Assembly: GCA_944385895.1 (NCBI GenBank)
Contig: CALWYZ010000001.1
Span: 104,879-168,878, forward strand
Direction of reading: 5' to 3'
DNA from: an uncultured Clostridia bacterium
GTDB taxonomy: Bacteria; Bacillota; Clostridia; Oscillospirales; QAKW01
DNA length: 64,000 bases
The position numbers and the translations under genes are program-made. Shown one piece after another: positions 26,349 to 35,187 of the stretch. Numbering within the stretch: the first letter of the stretch is position 1; each line of letters starts with the position of its first letter. The notes beneath the pieces were generated by a model. The model had not been told where the DNA came from. It saw only the letters and a list, made by a program, of their open reading frames with translations, and did not search any database.

Positions 26349-26920
26349 ACACACCCAATAAGCTTACAATAGCCAGAATTATAGCAACGCCGTTTTTTCT
26401 GATAGCTATGATAACCCCTTTTCCGCATCACTATCTTGTAGCGCTTGTTATTTTTTCTTTGGCGTCGGTTACAGACCTTATTGACGGAAAAATGGCGCGT
26501 AAGCATAATCTTATAACGGATTTTGGCAAATTCCTTGATCCGCTTGCCGATAAAATGCTGACAACCGCCGCATTTTTGGGGTTTATTGAACTTGATATAG
26601 GATATGGAATTGTCTGGATAGCTTTTATTGTTCTGCTGCGTGAATTTCTTATAACGTCGCTGCGTCTGATTTCCTCTGGCAAGGGAAAGGTTATAGCCGC
26701 AAATATCTGGGGCAAATGTAAAACTGTCAGTCAAATGACAGCAATAATTTTTGTGCTTGCGTCACAGTACATGATGAGCGTATTTGAGACACCCGGACTG
26801 CTTGAAAATTTTTATAATATTGCCACTGACGCGGTGTTGTGGATAAGTGCGGTTCTGACGGTCATAAGCGGACTGGTGTATGTGAAACAAAATAAGAGCT
26901 TTATTGACCCGAAAAAATAA
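26345..26920 (+). CDS. pgsA: CDP-diacylglycerol-glycerol-3-phosphate 3-phosphatidyltransferase
   Basis: It forms phosphatidylglycerol phosphate, the committed step to PG and cardiolipin. The 191-residue protein has about six helices and the CDP-alcohol phosphotransferase motif DLIDGKMARKHNLITDFGKF with LDPLAD completing it, so all four key Asp residues are present. Translation begins at a GTG that overlaps the rimO stop (GTGA). Its place after recA-recX-rimO is operonic rather than functional. Confidence 0.93.
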   Translation: MNTPNKLTIARIIATPFFLIAMITPFPHHYLVALVIFSLASVTDLIDGKMARKHNLITDFGKFLDPLADKMLTTAAFLGFIELDIGYGIVWIAFIVLLREFLITSLRLISSGKGKVIAANIWGKCKTVSQMTAIIFVLASQYMMSVFETPGLLENFYNIATDAVLWISAVLTVISGLVYVKQNKSFIDPKK

Positions 26921-26935
26921 TAATGGGGGAAACTA

Positions 26936-27568
26936 ATGTTTGGCAAATACAGATATGAAATAGATTTTATAAAACAGCGTGATCCTGCCGCAAGAAGCGA
27001 TATAGAAATTTTCTTCCTGTATAAAGGATTCAAAGCATTGCGGTATTACAGACGTGCGCATAAACTTTATCAAAAAGGTAAGTTTTTTCGCGCAAGAATG
27101 ATAAGTGAGAGAGCTAAGTTTAAGACGGGAATAGAGATACACCCCGGGGCAAAAATCGGACGCGGATTTTTCATCGATCATGGAACGGGAGTCGTCATAG
27201 GCGAGACAACAGAGATAGGTGATAATTGTGTGATTTACCAGGGCGTTACTCTGGGAGGTACCGGCAAAGAAACCGGCAAACGTCATCCTACGCTGGGAAA
27301 CAATGTCATGGTCGGCGCAGGCGCAAAAGTACTGGGACCGGTAAAAATAGGAGATAATGTAAAAATAGCCGCCGGTGCGGTGGTCTTGAGCGATATCCCG
27401 GATAACTGCACGGCAGTCGGCGTACCTGCACGTATTGTCCGGGTCGGCGGAAAGCCTGTCTGTGAGCTTGATCAGGTACATATACCGGACCCGGTAGCGC
27501 AGGAGCTGTGCAGACTGGAGTCGCGCATACAGAAGCTTGAAAAACAACTTGAGGAGAAAAATAAATGA
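26936..27568 (+). CDS. cysE: Serine O-acetyltransferase
   Basis: It acetylates L-serine for cysteine synthesis. The 210-residue protein is of the short clostridial type, with an N-terminal helical part (KQRDPAARSDIEIFFLYKG) and a left-handed beta-helix of hexapeptide repeats. The latter includes the catalytic FIDHGTGVVIGET and GVTLGGTGKETGKRHP loop. A short C-terminal coiled segment (RLESRIQKLEKQLEEKNK) follows. It directly precedes cysS (4-base overlap), linking cysteine synthesis with charging of tRNA-Cys. No T-box was seen before it. Confidence 0.94.
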   Translation: MFGKYRYEIDFIKQRDPAARSDIEIFFLYKGFKALRYYRRAHKLYQKGKFFRARMISERAKFKTGIEIHPGAKIGRGFFIDHGTGVVIGETTEIGDNCVIYQGVTLGGTGKETGKRHPTLGNNVMVGAGAKVLGPVKIGDNVKIAAGAVVLSDIPDNCTAVGVPARIVRVGGKPVCELDQVHIPDPVAQELCRLESRIQKLEKQLEEKNK

Positions 27569-28959
27569 AGCTTTTTAATACTCTTACACGCAAAAAAGAG
27601 GAATTTCACGAGATAAAACCCGGTACTGTTACCATTTATGCCTGCGGTCCTACCGTATACGATTATTTTCATATCGGAAACGCCAGACCATTTATAACCT
27701 TTGACGTACTTCGCAGATACTTTGAGTTTTGCGGGAAAAAAGTCCGGTTTGTACAGAACTTTACAGATATAGATGATAAAATGATAAAACGTGCAAATGC
27801 AGACGGAATAACTGTCAAAGAACTGGGTGACCGCTTTATTGAGGAGTATTACAAAGACGCAGGTGCCCTGGGGGTCGGACGTGCTACTGTGCATCCGAGG
27901 GCGACTGAATGTATAAATGATATAATAAAGTTGGTACAGACTCTTGTGGACAAGGGTATGGCATATGAGGCAGACGGTGACGTGTTTTACAGAACCGCGA
28001 AGTTTCCCGAATACGGAAAGCTGTCGCATTACCCTATTGAACAGCTGGAAAGCGGAGCAAGAATAGAGATAAATGATAAAAAAGAAGATCCGCTGGATTT
28101 TGTAATCTGGAAAGCTGCAAAGCCGGGCGAGCCGTCCTGGGACTCGCCATGGGGCCGCGGCAGACCCGGCTGGCACATCGAGTGCTCGGCTATGGCAAAT
28201 AAATATTTGGGCAAAACAATAGATATCCACTGCGGCGGTGTCGATCTTATTTTCCCGCATCACGAAAATGAGATCGCCCAGTCAGAGGCGGCAAACGGCT
28301 GCGAGTTTGCTCATTATTGGCTGCATAACGGACATATCAATGTTGACAGTAAAAAAATGAGTAAATCTCTGGGAAACTTCTTTACCGTGCGAGAAGCTGC
28401 AAAAGTATATGGCTATGAGACGATACGGTTTTTTATGCTTTCAAGTCATTACAGAAGTCCCATAAATTACAGCGCCGACGTTTTAAGCGCCGCAAAGGCG
28501 GGACTTGAACGTTTGTATACTGCAAAAAATAATCTTGAATTTGAAATAAAAAACGCAAAAACACAGAAAATGGATGAAAACGAGCAGGCGGCACTTGCTG
28601 AGTACGATATTTTTAAAACAAAATTCTGCGAAAAAATGGATGACGATCTAAATACCGCCGACGCTGTATCCGTACTCTTTGATTTTGCGCGTAAAATGAA
28701 CAGTGAAAGCGGACGCAGCGCACAGTTCAATACTGAACTTTTGAATAAATTCAATCAGCTGTGCGGTGTGCTCAATATTCTTACAAACGATATGCCGGCA
28801 GAAATCCCGGCTGATGTACAGGCGCTTGTTGATCAGCGTACTCTGGCGCGCAAAAACCGCGATTTTGCAAAAGCCGATCAAATACGTGATCAGCTTTCTA
28901 AAATGGGAGTTATTCTGGAAGATACTAAAGACGGAGTAAAAATCCTTATTAAAAAATAA
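27565..28959 (+). CDS. cysS: Cysteinyl-tRNA synthetase
   Basis: This class I enzyme of 464 residues charges tRNA-Cys. Cys28 in YACGPTVYDYFHIGNAR provides the zinc and cysteine site, with the HIGN signature. Further zinc ligands occur in GWHIECSAMA and GGVDLIFPHHENE, and the KMSKSLGN loop (about 265-272) binds ATP. A DALR-type domain and a short tail complete it. The ATG overlaps the cysE stop. Confidence 0.97.
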   Translation: MKLFNTLTRKKEEFHEIKPGTVTIYACGPTVYDYFHIGNARPFITFDVLRRYFEFCGKKVRFVQNFTDIDDKMIKRANADGITVKELGDRFIEEYYKDAGALGVGRATVHPRATECINDIIKLVQTLVDKGMAYEADGDVFYRTAKFPEYGKLSHYPIEQLESGARIEINDKKEDPLDFVIWKAAKPGEPSWDSPWGRGRPGWHIECSAMANKYLGKTIDIHCGGVDLIFPHHENEIAQSEAANGCEFAHYWLHNGHINVDSKKMSKSLGNFFTVREAAKVYGYETIRFFMLSSHYRSPINYSADVLSAAKAGLERLYTAKNNLEFEIKNAKTQKMDENEQAALAEYDIFKTKFCEKMDDDLNTADAVSVLFDFARKMNSESGRSAQFNTELLNKFNQLCGVLNILTNDMPAEIPADVQALVDQRTLARKNRDFAKADQIRDQLSKMGVILEDTKDGVKILIKK

Positions 28960-29066
28960 ATAATTGGGAAGATTAATAAGATCATTCATGTATTTAAAAA
29001 ATGATTTAGTCCGGATTTGCAAGTATACTGCATTAAATCCTACAAAAATATTTATAAGACTGAATT

Positions 29067-29091
29067 GCCTGCCGCTGTTTTAACGGTAGGC
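29067..29091 (+). terminator. Possible weak terminator after cysS
   Basis: GCCTGCCG pairs with CGGTAGGC (one G-T pair) around a 9-base loop, followed by TTTGATTT. The short T-run makes it a leaky terminator at best. Confidence 0.45.
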
Positions 29092-29109
29092 TTTGATTTG
29101 AGGGGCTTA

Positions 29110-29580
29110 ATGAGAAGAAAAGACAGACAGGTTACAGACTTTGACAAAATGATTGAAATTATGCAAAAGTGTGATTGCTGCAGGCTTGGACTTTGGGACG
29201 GCAGTGAGGTTTATATCGTTGCTGTGAATTTTGGCTTTGAAGAGAGCAGCACAAGCGTAACGCTTTACTTTCACAGTGCAAAAATCGGTAAAAAAATAGA
29301 TATTTTAAAAGCAAACAGTAAAGTGACTTTTGAAATGGACACCGGGCACAGACTGCTGCAGGGTGAATCCGCATGTGATTGTACGTTCTTGTATCAGAGT
29401 ATAATAGGAAGCGGAATTGTAAGCTTTGTTGATGACAATACCGAAAAAAATCACGGTCTTTCATGTATCATGAAACATTACTGCGGTAAATATGTAAATG
29501 ATTTTTCACAAGATATGCTTAAAAATACCCTGGTAATTCGTTTAGATGTCACCGAGTGGACATGCAAGCAGCATATATAA
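29110..29580 (+). CDS. PNPOx/NimA-like flavin-binding split-barrel protein
   Basis: A 156-residue protein of the pyridoxamine 5'-phosphate oxidase-related family, beginning MRRKDRQVTDFDKMIEIMQK and containing LYFHSAKIGKKIDIL, the FMN-phosphate-contacting strand-loop. FTN/NimA-type homologues reduce nitroaromatics or bind heme or flavin; the precise role is unknown. The ATG at 29110 with GAGGGG upstream is chosen over a TTG-initiated longer frame at 29017 because the extra residues run through the cysS hairpin and do not look like the family. Several cysteines (CDCCRLG, CDCTF) are present. Confidence 0.8.
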   Translation: MRRKDRQVTDFDKMIEIMQKCDCCRLGLWDGSEVYIVAVNFGFEESSTSVTLYFHSAKIGKKIDILKANSKVTFEMDTGHRLLQGESACDCTFLYQSIIGSGIVSFVDDNTEKNHGLSCIMKHYCGKYVNDFSQDMLKNTLVIRLDVTEWTCKQHI

Positions 29581-29601
29581 AATAAAAGGAGAACAGTATT
29601 C

Positions 29602-30696
29602 ATGAAAGAAAGATGGTCAAAGGAAAAGGCAAATGAGTGGTATAAATCACTCCCGTGGCTTCGCGGAAGTAATTTTATCGGCAGTGACTGTGCAAATCGT
29701 TTCGATATGTGGCAGAGCTATGACAGTGAAAAGCATCTTGAGACTGCCGATAGGGAGCTTGCGCTTGCAAAGGATATCGGATTCAATACAATAAGGATAT
29801 GGCTGATATTTGAGGCATGGCTTGGGGAACCCGAGTTTTTTATGGATATACTTGAAAAATACATAGCTCTTGCTGATAAACACGGTCAATATGTAATGCC
29901 GGTTCTGACCTCTGAAGAGGATCTTCCTCGCGGTGAATTTTCCGATTTTGTACCGAAAAAAATCGGAAAGCAGGATTATGCACTCGGCTATCATCAGGGT
30001 AGATTTCCTCTGAGCGAAGAGGAAAAGCAAAAGAAAGAGTACCACTATGCTCAGTCTCCGATCCTTCGTGATAAGTTCTGGGAAATGATAAAAAACGTGG
30101 TCACAAAATATGCCCATGATAAGCGCATAGTATGCTGGAACGTATATAATGAGCCCGGAATCACTCTGGGGCAAGACAGTATACCGATTCTTGAAACCAT
30201 GTTTGAAACAGTGCGTGCATGTGATCCGGAGCAGCCTGTAACAGCTGACGTGTGGCGTTCACCTTTAAACGATAAACTGCGCTCGCCCGAAGAGGAGAGA
30301 GCACTTGAGCTGTCTGATATTATCAGCTTTCACAGTTATTCTAAGCTTCCTAAGTTCTGTAATACAGTAGACCAGCTTCGTATGTATGGAAGACCTATGA
30401 TTTGCACCGAATGGCTGCACAGAATAAACCATAATAATGTGTATGATATTTATCCCCTTATGTACATGCTAGGCATCGGCAACTTGTGCTGGGGCTTTGT
30501 GGTAGGTAAAACTCAGACCAATGAGCCGTGGGATGTAATGTGGGAGCAATATTATGATCCCGAATGTCAAGTGGATTATGATTTTACCAAATGGCAGCAT
30601 GATTTGTTCAGACCGAATCTGCGCCCTTATGATCCGCATGAAATTGAGATAATAAAGCAATTTAATGAAATTGCAGATAAAAGATTTAGGAAATGA
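29602..30696 (+). CDS. Clan GH-A glycoside hydrolase (GH5-like), cytosolic
   Basis: A (beta/alpha)8 hydrolase of 364 residues. The acid/base is in NVYNEPG (about residues 182-188) and the nucleophile is probably the Glu of ICTEW, the two carboxylates typical of retaining clan GH-A enzymes. GFNTIRIWLIFEAW marks an early barrel strand. There is no signal peptide, so the substrate is an internalised oligosaccharide. The exact GH family (GH5, GH2-like catalytic domain or other) cannot be fixed by eye. AAAGGAG precedes the start. It lies between a flavoprotein and mnmG without sugar transport genes. Confidence 0.78.
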   Translation: MKERWSKEKANEWYKSLPWLRGSNFIGSDCANRFDMWQSYDSEKHLETADRELALAKDIGFNTIRIWLIFEAWLGEPEFFMDILEKYIALADKHGQYVMPVLTSEEDLPRGEFSDFVPKKIGKQDYALGYHQGRFPLSEEEKQKKEYHYAQSPILRDKFWEMIKNVVTKYAHDKRIVCWNVYNEPGITLGQDSIPILETMFETVRACDPEQPVTADVWRSPLNDKLRSPEEERALELSDIISFHSYSKLPKFCNTVDQLRMYGRPMICTEWLHRINHNNVYDIYPLMYMLGIGNLCWGFVVGKTQTNEPWDVMWEQYYDPECQVDYDFTKWQHDLFRPNLRPYDPHEIEIIKQFNEIADKRFRK

Positions 30697-30709
30697 TGAG
30701 TTTTAAATC

Positions 30710-32596
30710 ATGTATCATGTTGACGATTTTGATGTTGCGGTAATAGGCGCGGGTCATGCCGGGATAGAGGCGGGGCTTGCTTCTGCGCGGCTTGGCTGTA
30801 AAACCGCAGTATTTACTATAAACTTAGATTCAGTTGGCAATATGCCCTGTAATCCGTCCATCGGCGGCACTGCAAAGGGGCATCTTGTCTGCGAAATAGA
30901 CGCTTTGGGCGGTGAGATGGGCAAGGCGGCAGATGCAACTTTTCTTCAGAGCCGTATGCTTAATTTAGGCAAAGGTCCTGCCGTGCACTCGCTTCGGGTT
31001 CAGTCGGACAGACGCGCATACTCGCAGTATATGAAAAACACGCTTGAGAGTACTGAAAATCTTTCACTTGTTCAGGCTGAAATAACAGAAATACAGACTG
31101 AAAACGGCGCAGTCAGCGCGGTTGTGACGCATCTTGGTGCCCGGTACGGCGTAAAAGCAGTGGTAATCGCAAGCGGCACCTACCTTGCCGGACGCATAAT
31201 TATAGGGGACAAGTCCTTTGAGAGCGGTCCGGACGGTATGTTTGCCGCAACAAAACTATCAGCGTGTCTTGAAAAGCTGGGAGTTAAGCTGAGGCGTTTT
31301 AAAACGGGTACCCCGGCGCGTATAAATAAGCGCTCTATCAACTTTGAGGGATTAGAGGTACAAAAGGGCGATGACGATATCGTACCTTTCTCATTTGAGC
31401 ACGATGAAATCGGCGAAAACCGCGTCGTTTGCTATCTTACATATACCAACGAAAAAACTCATAAGGTAATACGTGATAATATAGGTCTTTCGCCGCTTTA
31501 CAGCGGAATGATAAAGGGCGTCGGACCGCGCTACTGTCCGAGTATAGAGGACAAAGTCATGCGCTTTGCGGACAAAAACGCGCACCAGCTCTTTATTGAA
31601 CCGTGCGGACTTAATACGCAGGAGATGTATTTGCAGGGCTTGTCTTCTTCACTGCCCGAGTTTGTACAGCGTGAGTTTATAAAAACCATAAAAGGATTGG
31701 AAAATGCGCAGATAATGCGTGTTGCTTATGCTATCGAATATGACTGTGTCGACCCTACAGAGCTTTTTGCTACGCTGGAGTTTAAAAAGATAAACGGCCT
31801 GTACGGCGCAGGTCAATTTAACGGTTCGTCCGGTTATGAAGAAGCGGCGGCCCAGGGGCTTATAGCCGGTATTAATGCTGCTCTTAAAATACAGGGGCGT
31901 GCCCCGTTTGTTCTGGATAGGGCAAGCTCTTACATCGGTACGCTTATAGATGATCTTACAACCAAGGGCACACCTGAGCCTTATCGCATGATGACCTCCC
32001 GCAGCGAGTACCGCCTTATCCTGCGTCAGGATAACGCCGATTTGCGACTGACTCCCAAGGGGCATGAGCTGGGTCTTATCAGTGAACAGCGCTATCAACG
32101 GTTTTTGCAGAAAAAAGAGATGATCGAGCATGAGCTTGAGCGTTTGAAGACTGTTACTGCTTCTCCTAAGAATACAAAATTGCAGCAAATATTAAAAAAC
32201 CGCGGTACTGCACCTCTTGTTAGCGGTGCAAAGCTTTATGATTTGCTGTCACGTCCGCAGATAAGTTATGCAGATATTGAATGTGCTGATCCAAATCGCC
32301 CTGAACTTCCTAAAAGAGTTACACAGCAGGTTGAGATCTCTGTAAAATATAAGGGATATATAGAAAAACAACTTTCCTCTGTCAGAGAATTTGAACGACT
32401 TGAAAACAGATTGATACCGCAGGATATAGATTATACTTTAATAAAAGGGCTTCGTATTGAAGCAAAGCAGAAGCTTCAGAAACTGCGCCCCGGAAGCCTC
32501 GGTGCGGCGGGACGTATTTCCGGCGTCAGCCCGGCAGATATTACGGTCCTTATGATATATCTGGAACAAATGGAGCGTGAAAAAGGTGAAAAATGA
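30710..32596 (+). CDS. mnmG: tRNA uridine-5-carboxymethylaminomethyl modification enzyme MnmG
   Basis: With MnmE it modifies wobble U34 of tRNAs, using FAD and methylene-tetrahydrofolate. The 628-residue protein has the dinucleotide motif VIGAGHAGIEAG (about 11-22), the PCNPSIGGTAKGHL block with the catalytic-region cysteine, and a C-terminal helical domain. Length and motifs are normal. The expected mnmE is not upstream in this window. rsmG overlaps its 3' end by 20 bases. No strong ribosome binding site precedes the ATG. Confidence 0.96.
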   Translation: MYHVDDFDVAVIGAGHAGIEAGLASARLGCKTAVFTINLDSVGNMPCNPSIGGTAKGHLVCEIDALGGEMGKAADATFLQSRMLNLGKGPAVHSLRVQSDRRAYSQYMKNTLESTENLSLVQAEITEIQTENGAVSAVVTHLGARYGVKAVVIASGTYLAGRIIIGDKSFESGPDGMFAATKLSACLEKLGVKLRRFKTGTPARINKRSINFEGLEVQKGDDDIVPFSFEHDEIGENRVVCYLTYTNEKTHKVIRDNIGLSPLYSGMIKGVGPRYCPSIEDKVMRFADKNAHQLFIEPCGLNTQEMYLQGLSSSLPEFVQREFIKTIKGLENAQIMRVAYAIEYDCVDPTELFATLEFKKINGLYGAGQFNGSSGYEEAAAQGLIAGINAALKIQGRAPFVLDRASSYIGTLIDDLTTKGTPEPYRMMTSRSEYRLILRQDNADLRLTPKGHELGLISEQRYQRFLQKKEMIEHELERLKTVTASPKNTKLQQILKNRGTAPLVSGAKLYDLLSRPQISYADIECADPNRPELPKRVTQQVEISVKYKGYIEKQLSSVREFERLENRLIPQDIDYTLIKGLRIEAKQKLQKLRPGSLGAAGRISGVSPADITVLMIYLEQMEREKGEK

Positions 32597-33308
32597 AATA
32601 TCATATCTTCTTTCGCTGCTGGATAAGGAGAATATCTGTTATCCGGATGATTTTGAGCAAAAACTTTTGCAGTTTACCCAATTCTTCCTTGAAACAGCAA
32701 AGACAATGAATCTAACATCCATAAAGCAGCCGCATGAAATTATGATAAAACATTATTTTGACTCAATCTATCCTCTTAAATACGGACTGTTTAAACAGGA
32801 AGCGAAAGTGATAGATGTCGGTTGCGGTGCAGGATTTCCGTCAATTCCAATAAAGCTTGTACGTCCTGATTTATATATTCTTCAGCTTGATTCTCTCCAA
32901 AAACGACTGAGTTTTCTTGAAAAAGCTCATGGCCTTTTGCAGCTTGAAAATATAAGTACTCTCCATGCCAGAGCAGAACAGGCAAGCCGCACACCTGTTT
33001 TGCGTGATAGTTTTGATGTTGCAGCGTCGCGTGCCGTTGCATCTCTTAATCTGCTTTGTGAGTACTGCTTGCCGTTTGTAAAACCGGGCGGTGTTTTTTT
33101 GGCGTATAAGGGTGTGGACGACACCGATGAAGTAGATTCTGCCCGAGTTGCCGTAAAACGTCTTTCGGGTGAAATAGAAGATATTTTCCGTTACAGTCTT
33201 CCTGAAAATATGGGCAGCCGCACACTGATTGTGATACGCAAGCTTAAACCCACTCATCCCGCTTATCCCCGTTCGACAAAAAACATGTCGAAAGGTCCGA
33301 TAATTTAG
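32577..33308 (+). CDS. rsmG: 16S rRNA (guanine527-N7)-methyltransferase RsmG
   Basis: The 243-residue SAM-dependent methyltransferase has the motif VIDVGCGAGFPSIPIKL (about 80-96) and the NLTSI segment near the N-terminus, as in GidB. The C-terminal end HPAYPRSTKNMSKGPI is the family's typical closing motif. Initiation is at a GTG, either at 32577 or at 32586, both inside mnmG; the first is only slightly better placed after GGAG. Coupled translation with mnmG is likely. Confidence 0.93.
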   Translation: MKKVKNEISYLLSLLDKENICYPDDFEQKLLQFTQFFLETAKTMNLTSIKQPHEIMIKHYFDSIYPLKYGLFKQEAKVIDVGCGAGFPSIPIKLVRPDLYILQLDSLQKRLSFLEKAHGLLQLENISTLHARAEQASRTPVLRDSFDVAASRAVASLNLLCEYCLPFVKPGGVFLAYKGVDDTDEVDSARVAVKRLSGEIEDIFRYSLPENMGSRTLIVIRKLKPTHPAYPRSTKNMSKGPII

Positions 33309-33321
33309 CGGATGAAAATAG

Positions 33322-33350
33322 TTGACAAATTTGTAAATAAATGGTATTAT
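33322..33350 (+). promoter_or_regulatory. noc promoter
   Basis: TTGACA (33322-33327) and TATTAT (33345-33350) with a 17-base spacer lie just after rsmG, so noc can be transcribed separately. Confidence 0.75.
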
Positions 33351-33403
33351 TTTATCAGAGCAGAGGACAAGCATGAGTTGTCACATGAAGCGAGGAAAAA
33401 ATA

Positions 33404-34198
33404 ATGCCGTTTTTATTTTCCAAAACTGAAAATAAACAAGTGACTGAGCTGGAGACAGAGCAGATAATACCGTCGGAGTATCAGCCGCGAAAGGTGTTTT
33501 CAGACGGTTCGTTGTCCGAGCTTGCCGCATCGATCAAAGAACATGGTGTGCTGCAGCCGGTGCTTGCAGTAAAGAGCGACGTCGGTTTCAGGCTTATTGC
33601 CGGGGAGCGCAGACTGCGTGCTGCAAAGCTTGCGGGGCTAAAAAAAATACCGGCGATAATATTGGAACGTGACAGCAGAGAATGCGCCGAAATTTCACTT
33701 ATAGAAAATATCCAGCGTGAACAGCTTTCTTTTTTTGAGGAAGCGGCAGGGTATGCCAGGCTTATAGAGGAGTTCGGGTTTACACAGACGGAGATTGCCG
33801 CAAGACTCGGTAAAAAACAGTCTACGGTATCAAATAAGCTTCGGCTTTTAAAGCTTCCGCCTGCCGCACAGGTTATAATAATCGCCAATAATCTTACAGA
33901 ACGCCATGCGCGTGAGCTTTTAAAAATCAGGGACAAGCAGCGATTATTTTACGCGCTCGATCATATAGTTGTAAAGAAGCTTAATGTTCTGCAGACAGAA
34001 CAGTATATAGAAGAACTGCTCAAAGGCACAGCGCAAAGACCGCAGCGTATTTGCAAGGTAGGAGATATGCGTATTTTTGTAAATACAATTAACAAAGCGG
34101 TCAACCTGATTAAAAAGTCGGGTATCAAGCCTCAGACCGAGCTGTTAGATCGGGAAGGGTTTGTCGAATATATAATCAAGATACCCAAAACATCCTAA
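33404..34198 (+). CDS. noc: Nucleoid occlusion protein Noc (ParB family)
   Basis: A 264-residue ParB-type CTPase clamp that binds specific DNA sites. The CTP-binding motif GERRLRAA (67-74), the IENIQREQLSFFEEA segment and the helix-turn-helix GFTQTEIAARLGKKQSTVSNKLR (about 125-148) are clear. Its position directly after mnmG-rsmG is the conserved location of noc rather than parB(spo0J) in Firmicutes, which is the reason for the name. parA/parB partners are absent, so distinguishing Noc from Spo0J rests on context. It would protect the nucleoid from septation. Confidence 0.85.
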   Translation: MPFLFSKTENKQVTELETEQIIPSEYQPRKVFSDGSLSELAASIKEHGVLQPVLAVKSDVGFRLIAGERRLRAAKLAGLKKIPAIILERDSRECAEISLIENIQREQLSFFEEAAGYARLIEEFGFTQTEIAARLGKKQSTVSNKLRLLKLPPAAQVIIIANNLTERHARELLKIRDKQRLFYALDHIVVKKLNVLQTEQYIEELLKGTAQRPQRICKVGDMRIFVNTINKAVNLIKKSGIKPQTELLDREGFVEYIIKIPKTS

Positions 34199-34233
34199 TC
34201 CCCTTATTATTTTTCTTGTTCCCCCAAGCAAGA

Positions 34234-34273
34234 AAGTAAAAAAAGACGGTTTTATCCGTCTTTTTTTACTTTA
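34234..34273. terminator. Terminator after noc, bidirectional
   Basis: AAGTAAAAAAAGACGG pairs with CCGTCTTTTTTTACTT around a 6-base loop. It separates noc from the convergent AraC-type gene. Confidence 0.92.
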
Positions 34274-34344
34274 TATAAGTTTATTTGAGAATCTTGATAA
34301 GTGCGTTTGTGCGGTCGTTGCCGTATCAAAAAATCAATTTTTGA

Positions 34345-35133
34345 TTATTTATCATGTTTTTTACGATATTCAAGCGGAGTACGGCCTGTTTCTTTTTTAA
34401 ACAGCTTACAAAAATAGCTGGGACTTTCAAATCCGCACATTCTTGCTGCCTCTTCTGTGCGCAGCGGCATTTGGTTTAGCATTTGCTTGGCTTTGGCTAT
34501 CCGTATTCGTTTAAGCTGATCCATAATTGAGCAGCCGCAGTGCTTCTTATAATAATGGCAAAGTGCGTATTTATTCATTTGCACATGTTCCGCTATTTCA
34601 TTCAGAGTGAGAGGTCGGCTGTAATTCAGGTCCAGAAATTTTTTAACTATCATTTCAGTAGTAAGTGCCGGTTCAAAGTTTTCCGTAAGCCATTCGGTCA
34701 GCAGGGAATATCCGGCAGCGGATCGTGAAAGCACTGTGCTGTCTAAACGGCAAAAAGAGTACAGCTGATTTATTTGAGAAATAAAAAGCGGCGTAACTAC
34801 AAACCTGAAATAGTCCGGAAGGCTGTAATAATCAAGTATACCGTCTATGCACATGAAAGATATCCAGGCAGTGCTGAAATCTTTTCCGTTTTTTTTATAG
34901 CTGTGAGGTATATTTCGCCGGCAAAAAAATCCGTCGCCCTCGTTTAATACCATGGTCTTGCCGTCTACAGTAAATATCCCGCTTCCTTTTTCTATACATA
35001 AAATCTGGTTTCCTTCATATCCTGCCGGACGGTTTACGGCAGGCTGAGACAGAGCTCTGCCTATTGTGTAAAGAACAAAAGGCAGTGGCGGTTTATCCTC
35101 ATGGATATATTTTTTATCTGTCTCTATAAACAT
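34345..35133 (-). CDS. AraC family transcriptional regulator
   Basis: A 262-residue regulator with an N-terminal cupin-like sensor (about 1-135, with VDGKTMVLNEGDGFFCRRNIPH) and two C-terminal helix-turn-helix motifs (LTLNEIAEHVQMNKYALCHYYKKH and RTEEAARMCGFESPSYFCKLFKKETG). Such regulators often respond to sugars. The two cytosolic glycosidases in this window are possible but unproven targets. It lies 54 bases after serS on the same strand with no clear terminator between, so it may be partly transcribed from the T-box-controlled unit. Confidence 0.9.
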   Translation of the reverse strand: MFIETDKKYIHEDKPPLPFVLYTIGRALSQPAVNRPAGYEGNQILCIEKGSGIFTVDGKTMVLNEGDGFFCRRNIPHSYKKNGKDFSTAWISFMCIDGILDYYSLPDYFRFVVTPLFISQINQLYSFCRLDSTVLSRSAAGYSLLTEWLTENFEPALTTEMIVKKFLDLNYSRPLTLNEIAEHVQMNKYALCHYYKKHCGCSIMDQLKRIRIAKAKQMLNQMPLRTEEAARMCGFESPSYFCKLFKKETGRTPLEYRKKHDK

Positions 35134-35187
35134 TTTGAAGTTATTCTGTTTTTCCGTAAAACCACCCCCATTCAGCGGTCGTGCGAA

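Noticed and set aside
33309..33403. Replication origin next to noc
   Set aside because: No cluster of DnaA boxes (TTATCCACA type) and none of the usual origin genes were seen nearby.
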